DNA from: Clostridioides difficile
GTDB taxonomy: Bacteria > Bacillota > Clostridia > Peptostreptococcales > Peptostreptococcaceae
Direction of reading: 5' to 3'
NCBI GenBank assembly: GCA_024919175.1
Contig: CP103804.1
Location: forward strand, 3,472,001 to 3,536,000
DNA: 64,000 bases
The notes beneath the pieces were generated by a model. It searched no databases. It was given only the letters and a program-made list of their open reading frames with translations, and had not been told where the DNA came from. Shown here piece by piece: positions 1 to 8,332 of the stretch. The first letter of the stretch is position 1, and every line of letters starts with the position of its first letter. The position numbers and the translations under genes are program-made.

Positions 1-8
1 CCTCCAAA
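1..8 (-). promoter_or_regulatory. Shine-Dalgarno of a gene outside the window
   Basis: The minus strand reads TTTGGAGG at the window edge, about 50 bases downstream of the stop codon of the membrane protein gene. This looks like the ribosome binding site of a co-transcribed next gene whose coding part lies to the left. The gene itself cannot be seen. Confidence 0.4.
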
Positions 9-54
9 TGTTACATATTCTTCTTATTTAAATGCCTTATTTATTAGTTAAAAT

Positions 55-1242
55 TTATATAAGATTTACAAAAATACCTGCGATTACTACAGAAGCTATT
101 GTTACTGTAGTAAATCCTCCAACAAGCATCTTTGGAAGCATTTTATCCATCAGAAATTCTTTTTCTTCTGGAGTTTCAGCTAAAGCCTTTACTGCTTCTT
201 CAGTTAATATATAGTTTGGTGGGAAACCATAAAGTGCTGTAAGTGAAACTGAAAACGCCATTTCCTTACTTTCACCCAAAAGTTTACCTGCTATAATAGA
301 GAATATTCCCATACCTATTACACCAAATATTATAATTCCTACAAGAGGAACAGCCATTTCAGCAAGCATTGCTGGTGTAGCTTTTGCTAAACCTGCAAAT
401 ATAAAAGCCATCAGTGATGTCATTAACCATCCAAATGAGCCAGATTTATTAAGTGGCTTTCTATCAACTATTCCAAGTTCTGATGCTATTACACCAAATA
501 TTAAACAGATAACATATCTTGATACAACCTCATTTGTAAGATTTGTAAATTGTACTGCTAACCATGCTACAAACCCTAATCTAAGTATTATCATATATGT
601 TGTGTCATACTTCTCAGGTAAATCTGGTATTATCTTAAACTTACTCCTTTGTTCAGGTATTTTTTCAGTTGCTTCTTCAGCTTTAGTTGCAGTTACTTTT
701 CCACTTCTAAAATCTGATAAAAGTCTTTTTCCTTCTTTTTTAAGCATTAATGCTGTAATAGGATAACCTGCAAATCCTTGTGCTACGTACATTAAAATTG
801 CTAAAACTGCCAAGCTTGCAAGACCTTTTGCTGTAGCAGCATCTGCCATCATTATAGATGCAACTAGTCCTCCAGTAAGAGGAGGTGTAGCTATTACTGC
901 TGTATCCCATCCAAATACTAAAGTACCCAATGCTAAAGCTCCTACACATATGCCTACTATTCCTGCCAATGCTATTACTATTGTCTTCCATTGACCTGCT
1001 AGCTCTCTAATACTCATCATGGTCCCCATATGAGTTATTAATAAAAGCATACCTAATTGAGCTAATGGTGTTCCTAAAGCTGCTAGGTCCACGATATTTT
1101 CTGGGAAAAAAGTCCAAAATCCTACTATAAATATAATTGCTGATACAAAAACTGATGGAACAAAAGCTTTAGTTTTTGCTGATACTACATCTCCTATCGT
1201 CAATGATACTAAAACTAGACAAAAAGCTGTTATTGCCTCCAT
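55..1242 (-). CDS. Multi-pass membrane protein, putative transporter
   Basis: This 395-residue protein is almost entirely hydrophobic, with roughly ten membrane helices split by one charged loop at about residues 168-214. Gly-rich segments inside the membrane (PPLTGGL near 120, IIIFGVIGMGIF in the second half) recall two-repeat secondary transporters such as glutamate or dicarboxylate symporters, but I do not recognise the family firmly. The start is placed at MEAITAF because a GGGGGG ribosome binding site (1250-1255) sits about 8 bases upstream; a longer frame exists but has no such site. A Shine-Dalgarno for another gene follows at the window edge, so it is probably the first gene of an operon. 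The substrate is unknown. Confidence 0.75.
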   Translation of the reverse strand: MEAITAFCLVLVSLTIGDVVSAKTKAFVPSVFVSAIIFIVGFWTFFPENIVDLAALGTPLAQLGMLLLITHMGTMMSIRELAGQWKTIVIALAGIVGICVGALALGTLVFGWDTAVIATPPLTGGLVASIMMADAATAKGLASLAVLAILMYVAQGFAGYPITALMLKKEGKRLLSDFRSGKVTATKAEEATEKIPEQRSKFKIIPDLPEKYDTTYMIILRLGFVAWLAVQFTNLTNEVVSRYVICLIFGVIASELGIVDRKPLNKSGSFGWLMTSLMAFIFAGLAKATPAMLAEMAVPLVGIIIFGVIGMGIFSIIAGKLLGESKEMAFSVSLTALYGFPPNYILTEEAVKALAETPEEKEFLMDKMLPKMLVGGFTTVTIASVVIAGIFVNLI

Positions 1243-1426
1243 ACAAAATCCCCCCTCATAAATAAATATATTTGTATACAATGTATGTATAGTTATCCAT
1301 TATTTTACTACTTTTGAAAAACATTTCAAGTCAAATTTCGATTTTTTTCATAAAATTCTATAAATTCAATAAATTAAAGTTAGTTTTCTAAATTATTCTT
1401 TACGGAAAAACGTTATCCTATATATT

Positions 1427-1600
1427 GCCTATTTATAGCTGTTTTCTTGAACTACTCCACCTTAACTACCTTCGGTAACGTTTGAATGTGGAGATTCCTA
1501 TTCGATAGTACTTTTGTACTAAGCATCCATAGGCTCTAAGGGCTGTTCCATCCCCACTAATCTTAATCCTTCTTTTAGTATATTTATGCTGGCATTTATA
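1427..1600 (-). ncRNA. Predicted TnpB omega RNA (reRNA) and right transposon end
   Basis: The minus strand just past the tnpB stop carries a long imperfect hairpin: CTCCAC/GTGGAG arms at 1455-1460 and 1488-1493, with an inner TACC-GAA-GGTA stem. It is followed by TAGTTCAA, ending at 1447. In IS200/IS605 and IS1341-type elements this end encodes the guide RNA scaffold, overlapping the 3' end of tnpB, and the flanking host DNA supplies the guide. By that rule the guide would be GAAAACAGCTATAAATAGGC (1446 down to 1427). The 5' limit of the RNA inside tnpB is a guess. Confidence 0.55.
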
Positions 1601-2750
1601 TCTCTGTCATGCTGTGTATTACAGTCTGAACAAACCCACTTTCTAAGTGATAAGTTTTTTACATCTTTATTTCTATGACCACATACACTACATAACTGAC
1701 TGGATGGATATGTATTTCCTATTACAGAGATTAATCTTCCATACCAAATAGCTTTATACTCAAGTAATCTTCTAAATTCATACCAACTAGCCTCACTTAT
1801 TGCACCTGCTAATTTATGATTCTTAATCATATTACTTACTTTCAAATCTTCTAAACAAATTATTTGGTTTTCTCTAATTAGTTTAGTTGATATTCGATGT
1901 AAGTAATCTTTTCTTTGATTAGCTATTCTTTCATGTATCTTAGCTATTTTAATTCTTTGCTTATTCCAATTATTACCAAACTTATTCATCTTTGATAATC
2001 TTCTTTGTTCCAGTTTCAATCTATAGTTAGCTTTTTTTAACCATTTAGGATTTTTAAATATGCTTCCATTAGAACATATTGCAAAATCTTTTAATCCCAA
2101 ATCTATGCCAATATACTTATTAGATTCCTCTAATGGTTTTATGTCAACCTCACAACACATACTAACAAAATATTTACTTGTAGGTGTTTTTGATACAGTA
2201 GCATTTAATATTCTACCATTTATATTTTGAGTCACTTTAGCCCTAATCCATTTCAATTTTGGTAACTTAATTAAATTACTTTTGATAGTTATATTATTAT
2301 TTACACACTTACTTTCAAAACTTCTTTTAAGATTTCTCTTACTTTTGAACTTTGGAAAACCTTGTTTATTACCTTTTTTAATTTCTCTAAAGAAGTTATT
2401 ATATGCATTATCTAAATCATCAATAGTAGCTTGCAAGCTAGTTGAATCAACTTCTTTAAGCCATTCATATTCTTTTTTAAGTGATGGAAGTTTTTTAATT
2501 AAATCATACTTTGAATGTGATTTGCCTTCCTTTTCATATTTTTCTTTTTGAAGTGCTAACATGTGATTATACACAAATCTTGAACATCCAAAAGATTTTT
2601 CTATCATTTCTTTTTGAGTTTGATTTGGATATATTCTAAATTTAAAAGCTTTCATCTGTATCATTTCTTCACCTCCTTTAGTTTATGTTAGCATATTTCA
2701 GGCTCGCATCTCCACCCTACTTACGTTGAGGATGGAGTATTTCGCCTATC
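1447..2750 (-). mobile_element. IS605/IS1341-type element carrying only tnpB
   Basis: A lone tnpB is flanked by subterminal hairpins typical of single-strand transposons. The left-end hairpin pairs CTCCACCCT (2710-2718) with AGGATGGAG (2729-2737), and the right-end hairpin lies at 1455-1493. No tnpA (Y1 or serine transposase) is present, so mobility would require a transposase in trans. No inverted terminal repeats or target duplications are expected for this family and I see none. The exact outer boundaries are uncertain; the right one is set at the TTCAA motif. Confidence 0.7.
1519..2664 (-). CDS. tnpB: TnpB RNA-guided nuclease of an IS605/IS1341 element
   Basis: This 381-residue protein has the full TnpB layout. 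The N-terminal OrfB helix-turn-helix-like part (FKFRIYPNQTQ, residues 8-18) is followed by a split RuvC nuclease: GIDLGLKD with Asp188, CLEDLKV with Glu272, and HDRDINAS with Asp353/355. A four-Cys zinc ribbon (Cys325, 328, 345, 348) sits between the last two. All catalytic residues are present and there is no frameshift, so it may be active. TnpB proteins are ancestors of Cas12 and cut DNA guided by an RNA made from the transposon right end; they help the element persist. The start follows an AGGAGGTGAA ribosome binding site. No tnpA is adjacent. Confidence 0.93.
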   Translation of the reverse strand: MIQMKAFKFRIYPNQTQKEMIEKSFGCSRFVYNHMLALQKEKYEKEGKSHSKYDLIKKLPSLKKEYEWLKEVDSTSLQATIDDLDNAYNNFFREIKKGNKQGFPKFKSKRNLKRSFESKCVNNNITIKSNLIKLPKLKWIRAKVTQNINGRILNATVSKTPTSKYFVSMCCEVDIKPLEESNKYIGIDLGLKDFAICSNGSIFKNPKWLKKANYRLKLEQRRLSKMNKFGNNWNKQRIKIAKIHERIANQRKDYLHRISTKLIRENQIICLEDLKVSNMIKNHKLAGAISEASWYEFRRLLEYKAIWYGRLISVIGNTYPSSQLCSVCGHRNKDVKNLSLRKWVCSDCNTQHDRDINASINILKEGLRLVGMEQPLEPMDA

Positions 2751-2787
2751 TTGGATAAACAGAATTAAATATAATTTGCAAAAAATA

Positions 2788-2870
2788 AAACATAGAATAC
2801 ATTTTTTTCATAAAACATCTCATTAATTTAAAATTAATTGGTTTTATAAGTCTTAATATATTCTATGTTT
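2788..2870 (-). terminator. Long hairpin after the ABC transporter gene
   Basis: AAACATAGAATA (2788-2799) pairs perfectly with TATTCTATGTTT (2859-2870), and a further ATTAATTT/AAATTAAT stem lies inside. It sits immediately after the stop of the ABC transporter gene and before tnpB, so it probably ends that transcript. Confidence 0.5.
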
Positions 2871-2888
2871 ATAGATTTAATTTATATG

Positions 2889-4589
2889 TTAGTTATTGTG
2901 TAATCTACTATATACTCCATTTTTATTTATTAATTCTTCATGAGTACCTCTTTCTTCAATCCCTTTATCTGTAAGTACTATGATTTCATCAGCATTTTTT
3001 ATAGTAGTTAATCTATGTGCAACAACTAGATTTGTTCTATCTTTGCTTAATTCCTCTAAAGACTCTTGAATTTCTCTTTCTGTTACATTATCTAAAGCAG
3101 AAGTAGCTTCATCTAATATTATTATTGGAGGATTCTTTAAAAAGATTCTCGAAATTGAAACTCTTTGTTTTTGTCCCCCAGATAATTTTACTCCTCTTTC
3201 TCCTATATAAGTATCATATCCATCTGGTAAAGTTTCTACAAAATTGTGTATTCTAGCTTTTTTTGCAGCCTCAATCATTTCTTCATCTGTAGCATTAGGA
3301 TTTCCACAGAGAATATTATCTCTTATAGTCCCTGTAAATAAAAATACATCTTGTTGAACTATACCTATATTTTTTCTCAACGATTTTAAACTTACATCCC
3401 TTATACTCTTTCCATCAATTTTTATATCACCTTTATCAAACTCATAAAATCTTGGCAATAAATTACATAATGTAGTCTTCCCTCCACCTGAAGGTCCTAC
3501 TAAAGCTATAGTTTTACCAGCTTCTATAGACAAACTTAAATTATCTAATACTTGAGTATCATCTTCATACGTAAAAGATATATTTTCTATCTCAATATTA
3601 CCCTTTACATGCTCAAGTTCAACAGGGTTTTTAACTTCTTTTTGATGGTCTTCTTCCATTATTTCTATGAATCTTTTAAAACCTGTCATACCATTTTGAT
3701 ATTGTTCTGTAAAGTTTATCAGTTTCTTCATAGGTTGTATAAACATTTTTACATATAATATATATGCAGCAAAATCACCTAAAGTAATTTTTCCAAGATA
3801 AGTAAAGTATCCACCAGCTATAACAACTACCCATTCCAAAATATCCATGTATAAGTTCATACCAGAATAATATTCTGCCATTACTTTATAAGAATCTTGT
3901 CGTGCTCTCCTAAATAATTTATTACTTCTTACGAACTTATTTAATTCTTCCTTTTCAGTACAAAAAGACTTAGTTACCTTCATTCCAGCTATGCTATTTT
4001 CCAAAGTTGCATTTACATCACCTATAGTAACTCTACTTTTCATAAAAGCTATATTCATCTTATCTTTTTTTGTTATAGCAAACCATATTATAAATGGTAA
4101 TATAGCAAATATTATAAGAGTAAGAGGAATATTTATATCTATAAGTATAAAGAATGAACCAACTAACATTACTATAGAAATGAATAAATCTTCAGGACCA
4201 TGATGGGCAAGCTCTGTTATATCCATTAGGTCATTTACTATTCTAGACATAGTTACTCCAGATTTATTATTATCAAAATAAGTATTTGGAAGCCTCTGTA
4301 AGTGTGTAAATACCTCATTTCTCATATCAGCTTGCATATCTACACCAATGACATGTCCCCAATATTGCATAAAATAATTAAGTCCTGCTTTTGCTATAAA
4401 TATAAGTATAAGTACAATTGCAAAAACTACTAACATTCTTAAATTTTTATTTGGAACAATGTCATCCATTATATTTCTAGTTATCATAGGATAAACTAAA
4501 TCACATAAAGAAAATAAAAATGCTGCTATAAGGTCTAATGTAAATATTTTCTTATATGGTTTATAATATTTGACAAATTGTTTTATCAT
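2889..4589 (-). CDS. ABC exporter half-transporter (MsbA/LmrA-like)
   Basis: A 566-residue fused permease-ATPase. Residues 1 to about 300 form the six-helix type I exporter domain. The C-terminal ATPase has Walker A (GPSGGGKTT, about 368), the ABC signature (LSGGQKQR, about 470) and Walker B with the catalytic Glu (IILDEATSALD). It should act as a homodimer, since no partner half-transporter is adjacent, exporting a lipid, drug or peptide that cannot be inferred from sequence. It is a stand-alone gene: a terminator-like hairpin follows and about 250 gene-free bases precede it. The protein is slightly shorter than the usual 575-590 residues but no motif is missing. Confidence 0.9.
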   Translation of the reverse strand: MIKQFVKYYKPYKKIFTLDLIAAFLFSLCDLVYPMITRNIMDDIVPNKNLRMLVVFAIVLILIFIAKAGLNYFMQYWGHVIGVDMQADMRNEVFTHLQRLPNTYFDNNKSGVTMSRIVNDLMDITELAHHGPEDLFISIVMLVGSFFILIDINIPLTLIIFAILPFIIWFAITKKDKMNIAFMKSRVTIGDVNATLENSIAGMKVTKSFCTEKEELNKFVRSNKLFRRARQDSYKVMAEYYSGMNLYMDILEWVVVIAGGYFTYLGKITLGDFAAYILYVKMFIQPMKKLINFTEQYQNGMTGFKRFIEIMEEDHQKEVKNPVELEHVKGNIEIENISFTYEDDTQVLDNLSLSIEAGKTIALVGPSGGGKTTLCNLLPRFYEFDKGDIKIDGKSIRDVSLKSLRKNIGIVQQDVFLFTGTIRDNILCGNPNATDEEMIEAAKKARIHNFVETLPDGYDTYIGERGVKLSGGQKQRVSISRIFLKNPPIIILDEATSALDNVTEREIQESLEELSKDRTNLVVAHRLTTIKNADEIIVLTDKGIEERGTHEELINKNGVYSRLHNN

Positions 4590-4752
4590 AAGTTTTAAAC
4601 CCCTCCTTTATCAATACGTCTAAAAAATACCCTTAAATTAGTATAACATAACACTAATTTTAAATCTTTTATAAAATTCCAATTCAAAAAAATAGTTTTC
4701 ATAAAATTGAATATTTATTTTATATAATTAAGTATTTAAAATACACCTAAAA

Positions 4753-4796
4753 AGAGCCATATCTATGTAAATAAAATTTTACGAAGATACAACTCT
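4753..4796 (-). terminator. Intrinsic terminator after the PTS EIIB gene
   Basis: On the minus strand AGAGTTGTATCT pairs with AGATATGGCTCT (12 pairs including G-U) and is followed by TTTTT. It lies downstream of the EIIB stop codon. Confidence 0.65.
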
Positions 4797-4839
4797 ATAT
4801 TTAACACTAAATATTTTTTATAACTGTAAACTCAAAACC

Positions 4840-5115
4840 TTATTTTAAAGCATCTAATATTTTCTTATCTAATGCAGCAGTATTTATACCTGTTATGTAT
4901 GCTGTTGCTTTTATTGCAGGTATATCATAAGTTGTTGGTAATATAGTAGTAGATACTATCAAATCAGCACCTTCTTGTTTTGTTGCACATTCAGCGATTT
5001 TACATTGTATAACTTCTGCCTGTATGTTATTTTCTTTAACCAATCTTTCTACTTTGTCGCAAACTACTGTTGATGTTGCAATTCCTGCTCCACATGCTAC
5101 TAATATTTTTTTCAT
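4840..5115 (-). CDS. Orphan PTS EIIB subunit, galactitol/ascorbate type
   Basis: This 91-residue protein matches the stand-alone IIB domains of the galactitol/ascorbate phosphotransferase family. It starts KKILVACGAGIATSTVV, with the phosphorylated Cys at position 8 inside the phosphate-binding loop. The protein normally accepts phosphate from EIIA and passes it to the sugar on EIIC. Here no EIIA, EIIC or sugar-metabolism gene is adjacent: upstream are mobB-moeA and downstream is a terminator. It may therefore serve a permease encoded elsewhere or have a regulatory role. A good AGGAGG site precedes the start. Confidence 0.85.
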   Translation of the reverse strand: MKKILVACGAGIATSTVVCDKVERLVKENNIQAEVIQCKIAECATKQEGADLIVSTTILPTTYDIPAIKATAYITGINTAALDKKILDALK

Positions 5116-5243
5116 ATTATCCTCCTACGATTTCTATAATATTTTATAATTCAAAATACGATTTTTATAATTAAATAAATTTCTCATATCTTTATTTATA
5201 TATAAATAATTATACCATTTTATATCAAAATAATATCTTAAAA

Positions 5244-5777
5244 TTATTCTTTTAATATGTTTTTTATTTCACTATCATTTAATTTTAAAGTATTATTTTT
5301 TATACAAGATTCTATGTACTTTGATATAGCTTTGTAGTTATTCAAACTAAACTGCTTAATATTTAAATCATATTCTATGTCACTTATAATACCTATCAAA
5401 TCATATTTATTTGATAAAATATCCTTATACTTATCCTTTCTAGTTACTTCTAATCTTTTAAATCGATAATTTTTATACCCTTCTATAATAATCAAATCCA
5501 TGTCTTCATAAAACCTAATCATTTTATATAATGGATTTTTATCTTTTAACTCTTCAATATATGCTAACCTCTTATTTGATATTATACAAACTTTTCTTGC
5601 ACCTGATTTTCTATGTTTATAAGTATCTTTACCTTCCTCATCTATCTCAAAATCATGACAAGTGTGTTTGATAACTCCAACATTATACCCTTCTTTGCTT
5701 AATTCTTTTACTATACCTTCAATCAATGTAGTTTTACCTACTCCTGAATAGGAAACAATTGATAATATATTATACAT
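5244..5777 (-). CDS. mobB: Molybdopterin-guanine dinucleotide biosynthesis protein B
   Basis: A 177-residue P-loop GTPase of the MobB family, with Walker A SYSGVGKTTL at residues 9-18 and IIIEGYKNYRF, the conserved EGYK segment of the family, in the middle. MobB assists MobA in attaching GMP to molybdopterin for molybdenum enzymes. It lies 23 bases downstream of moeA and is surely co-transcribed with it. mobA and the rest of the cofactor pathway are not in this window. The C-terminal 40 residues are Lys/Asn-rich and not obviously conserved. Confidence 0.88.
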   Translation of the reverse strand: MYNILSIVSYSGVGKTTLIEGIVKELSKEGYNVGVIKHTCHDFEIDEEGKDTYKHRKSGARKVCIISNKRLAYIEELKDKNPLYKMIRFYEDMDLIIIEGYKNYRFKRLEVTRKDKYKDILSNKYDLIGIISDIEYDLNIKQFSLNNYKAISKYIESCIKNNTLKLNDSEIKNILKE

Positions 5778-5800
5778 AAAACTATATCCCCTTCATAAAA

Positions 5801-6982
5801 CTATATAACAACAACATCTACTAATTGATTTTCTTTTATTGTTTCTCTCTTTTTTATCTTAATCATGCAATTACTTCTTAATGTTGCAGACAATCTAGCC
5901 TTGGCATCTTTTTTATCATTTAGCTTAACATATAATTTACCTTCATCTGTATATAATTTTCCACTTACAAACCTATCGTTATTTGAGAATTTGTTAAATT
6001 CTCCTTTAAATATAGCTTTTATATAATGATTGCTTTCTTTATATGTTAAATAATCAATCACAGGAACGACTACATTATCAAATACCACAATTGCTGCATG
6101 TGGATTACCAGAAAGACCAAACAGTATTTTTTCTCCCAATGTAGCTACATAGCAAGCACCCCCAGGTTTAATATTTATCTTCCAAAACAATTCTTTTGCT
6201 CCTATGTTTCTAAATACATCTGGTATTAAATCTTTATCTCCAACAGATACCCCACCTGTAGTAATTAAAAAATCTACATTTTCTAGCATATCCTTCACTT
6301 TTTTTTCTAACTCTTGTATATCATCAGAACAATTACATATTGTATATGCTTGTATCCCAAGCTTTAAAAGCTTTGAATATAATGTATATCTATTACTATC
6401 ATATATTTTGCCATCCTCTAAAGTTTCACTTATATCTTGTAATTCTGTTCCTGTATTTAAAATACCAACTTTTAAATCATCATATACAGCTAATTTAGAT
6501 ATTCCAAGACTCGCTAATACTCCTATACCATCATACCCTACATTTTGATTTTTACTAATAATTAATTGACCTTTTTTTATATCCTCACCTTTAAATATAT
6601 AATTGTCATACTCCTTTAGTTTTACATTTAAAGTTATCATGTCTTCTCTAATTGTCACATCTTCTTTTTTTACTATACAGTTTGCTCCCTTTGGAATTTT
6701 TCCACCAGTCATTATCTTCACTGCTTCATTTTTATTTAATATACCATCAAACACTTCTCCTGCATATAAGGTTCCTATGACCTTTAAATTTTTATTTTCA
6801 GAATTTGCATCATATGCATAACCATCATATGGTGACCTATCAAATGGAGGACTATCAATTGTTGAATATATATCTTCTGCAACTACTTTATTTACTGCTT
6901 CTATAAGATTAACTATCTTAATCCTACTTATTGGTATAACATTTTCTTCAATAATTTTTATGGCATCCGCTAATCCTATCAT
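5801..6982 (-). CDS. moeA: Molybdopterin molybdenumtransferase MoeA
   Basis: A 393-residue MoeA protein that inserts molybdate into adenylylated molybdopterin, the last step of basic cofactor synthesis. Recognisable elements are SPPFDRSPYDGYA near residue 55, GEVFDG and MTGGKIPKGANCIVKKED in the N-terminal domain, the MogA-like core TTGGVSVGDKDLI near 240, and LFGLSGNPHAA near 300. The longer reading frame to 7021 is rejected: MIGLADAIKII is the usual MoeA beginning, and a GGGGTG ribosome binding site lies about 10 bases before it. It forms a two-gene unit with mobB. MoeA and MobB together suggest a molybdo- or selenomolybdo-enzyme elsewhere in the genome. Confidence 0.93.
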   Translation of the reverse strand: MIGLADAIKIIEENVIPISRIKIVNLIEAVNKVVAEDIYSTIDSPPFDRSPYDGYAYDANSENKNLKVIGTLYAGEVFDGILNKNEAVKIMTGGKIPKGANCIVKKEDVTIREDMITLNVKLKEYDNYIFKGEDIKKGQLIISKNQNVGYDGIGVLASLGISKLAVYDDLKVGILNTGTELQDISETLEDGKIYDSNRYTLYSKLLKLGIQAYTICNCSDDIQELEKKVKDMLENVDFLITTGGVSVGDKDLIPDVFRNIGAKELFWKINIKPGGACYVATLGEKILFGLSGNPHAAIVVFDNVVVPVIDYLTYKESNHYIKAIFKGEFNKFSNNDRFVSGKLYTDEGKLYVKLNDKKDAKARLSATLRSNCMIKIKKRETIKENQLVDVVVI

Positions 6983-7176
6983 TTTAAATACACCCCAATA
7001 TATTTTTTTATTTAAAAACATCCTTAATGTAGTATAATTATAAATTACAATAAATCATTTTAGCTTATATTTAATTATAACTAATTGTCATCCATAAGTG
7101 CAGTTTAAATTTAATAAATCTTATAAAATTATCATTACTTGTATTGATTTCAATTTTATATATTTTATAAAAAAAA

Positions 7177-7214
7177 CTGTTTCAAGTTAGAAATTTACTT
7201 CTATCTTAAAACAG
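7177..7214 (-). terminator. Intrinsic terminator after the lipoprotein gene
   Basis: The minus strand forms a stem from CTGTTTTAAGATAGAA against TTTCTAACTTGAAACAG, with two small mismatches, followed by a run of eight T. It lies 20 bases after the lipoprotein stop codon. Confidence 0.7.
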
Positions 7215-7235
7215 GCTTGTATGCTTTAAAATTCA

Positions 7236-7970
7236 TTATTCTAATAAAGCTCCTTTTATTATTTTTATAACTTTATCGCTCTCAATAGTTTTTATAGACT
7301 TTATTTTACTGTCTACTATACTTATTGTAAGTACTTCTTTTTCTAATAACTTATCATCTTTCTTTAATCTATAAGTCTTCACTACCCTATTGCCTTCATT
7401 GTTGTACGCTATTAAATCATAATTGGCGTTACCCACAATTTCATTTATCCTAGATTCTTCAACTCCAATATACTCTACTAAATCAATATTTTTATATTCG
7501 TCTAAAGATACAGCTGATTTTTCACTATCACTTTTTTCAATTATAATCCCAGAATTTTCATCAAGAACTACCATGCTTTGTGATGAAAAAGAATTTGTTT
7601 CAACATTAACAACTTTATTTTTATCAATGTTAATGTATAAAGCACTTCCATCTAATTCATTGTTTCCAGTATACTTAGGATAAACTAACGTCATATAACT
7701 TAATGTATTTATATCTTGCATTGTATTTGATTCTTTTAGATTCTTATTTTTTATATAATAAATTGTGTTATGAGGTATTCCCATATTCTTTATAACATAT
7801 TTATAATCTTTATCCATCATTTCATTAACATCATTTTGAACTTTTGTCATAGTTTTTTGCTGTGTTGCTTTATTTGCTACTTGATTTTTCTCTTTAGTAG
7901 TTTCTTTATGACATCCAACAAGTACAATACCTAAAATAGTTACACAAACTAATGACTTTTTTAACTTCAT
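7236..7970 (-). CDS. Putative lipoprotein of unknown function
   Basis: A 244-residue protein with a lipoprotein signal peptide: KLKK, a hydrophobic core, then the lipobox LVGC with Cys20 as the likely lipidated residue. A Lys/Gln-rich linker follows, and then a mixed alpha/beta region with IVGNANYDLIAYNNEGN near residue 180, faintly like small repeat domains of surface lipoproteins. I do not recognise the family. It is monocistronic, followed by a good terminator, and diverges from the LysR regulator gene at 8333, which may control it. Confidence 0.75.
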   Translation of the reverse strand: MKLKKSLVCVTILGIVLVGCHKETTKEKNQVANKATQQKTMTKVQNDVNEMMDKDYKYVIKNMGIPHNTIYYIKNKNLKESNTMQDINTLSYMTLVYPKYTGNNELDGSALYINIDKNKVVNVETNSFSSQSMVVLDENSGIIIEKSDSEKSAVSLDEYKNIDLVEYIGVEESRINEIVGNANYDLIAYNNEGNRVVKTYRLKKDDKLLEKEVLTISIVDSKIKSIKTIESDKVIKIIKGALLE

Positions 7971-8332
7971 AAATCAATCCTCCTTTCTTAAATTTATAAT
8001 ATTTATCTATATCTCATTGCGTGATTATCTCTTTTTTCAATAATTGCGTTCATTATTTTATAAAATAATTATATAATATTTATTTAAATTTAATAAGATT
8101 AAGAAGCTATTTGTAATTTTTTTGTAACAAAACACATTTTAAAGTTGAATTTTGAAAATTCAATTTACAAGATATTTGTGGTAAATATCCTTATAACATT
8201 ATACCAAATTATTCCTAAACAATCAAAAACTCCATAAATATTTTAAGGTTTTCTATTTCAAAAAATCCCCTTTAACTATTAATTTATCAAATATGTTATA
8301 ATAGTTTTAGATAATTTAAGGAGGATTAAATA
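7971..8332. promoter_or_regulatory. Divergent intergenic region with a 19-bp palindrome
   Basis: This 362-base gene-free region separates the lipoprotein (minus) from the LysR gene (plus). It contains a perfect palindrome, TTGAATTTT-G-AAAATTCAA, at 8145-8163, a plausible operator. A TATAAT -10 element (8297-8302, preceded by TGT) lies about 30 bases before the LysR start, without a convincing -35. The AGGAGG ribosome binding site for LysR is at 8320-8325. Confidence 0.45.

Noticed and set aside
1447..2750. A C. difficile IStron (group I intron plus IS605)
   Set aside because: Only about 85 bases precede tnpB inside the element and no tnpA or group I ribozyme core is visible.
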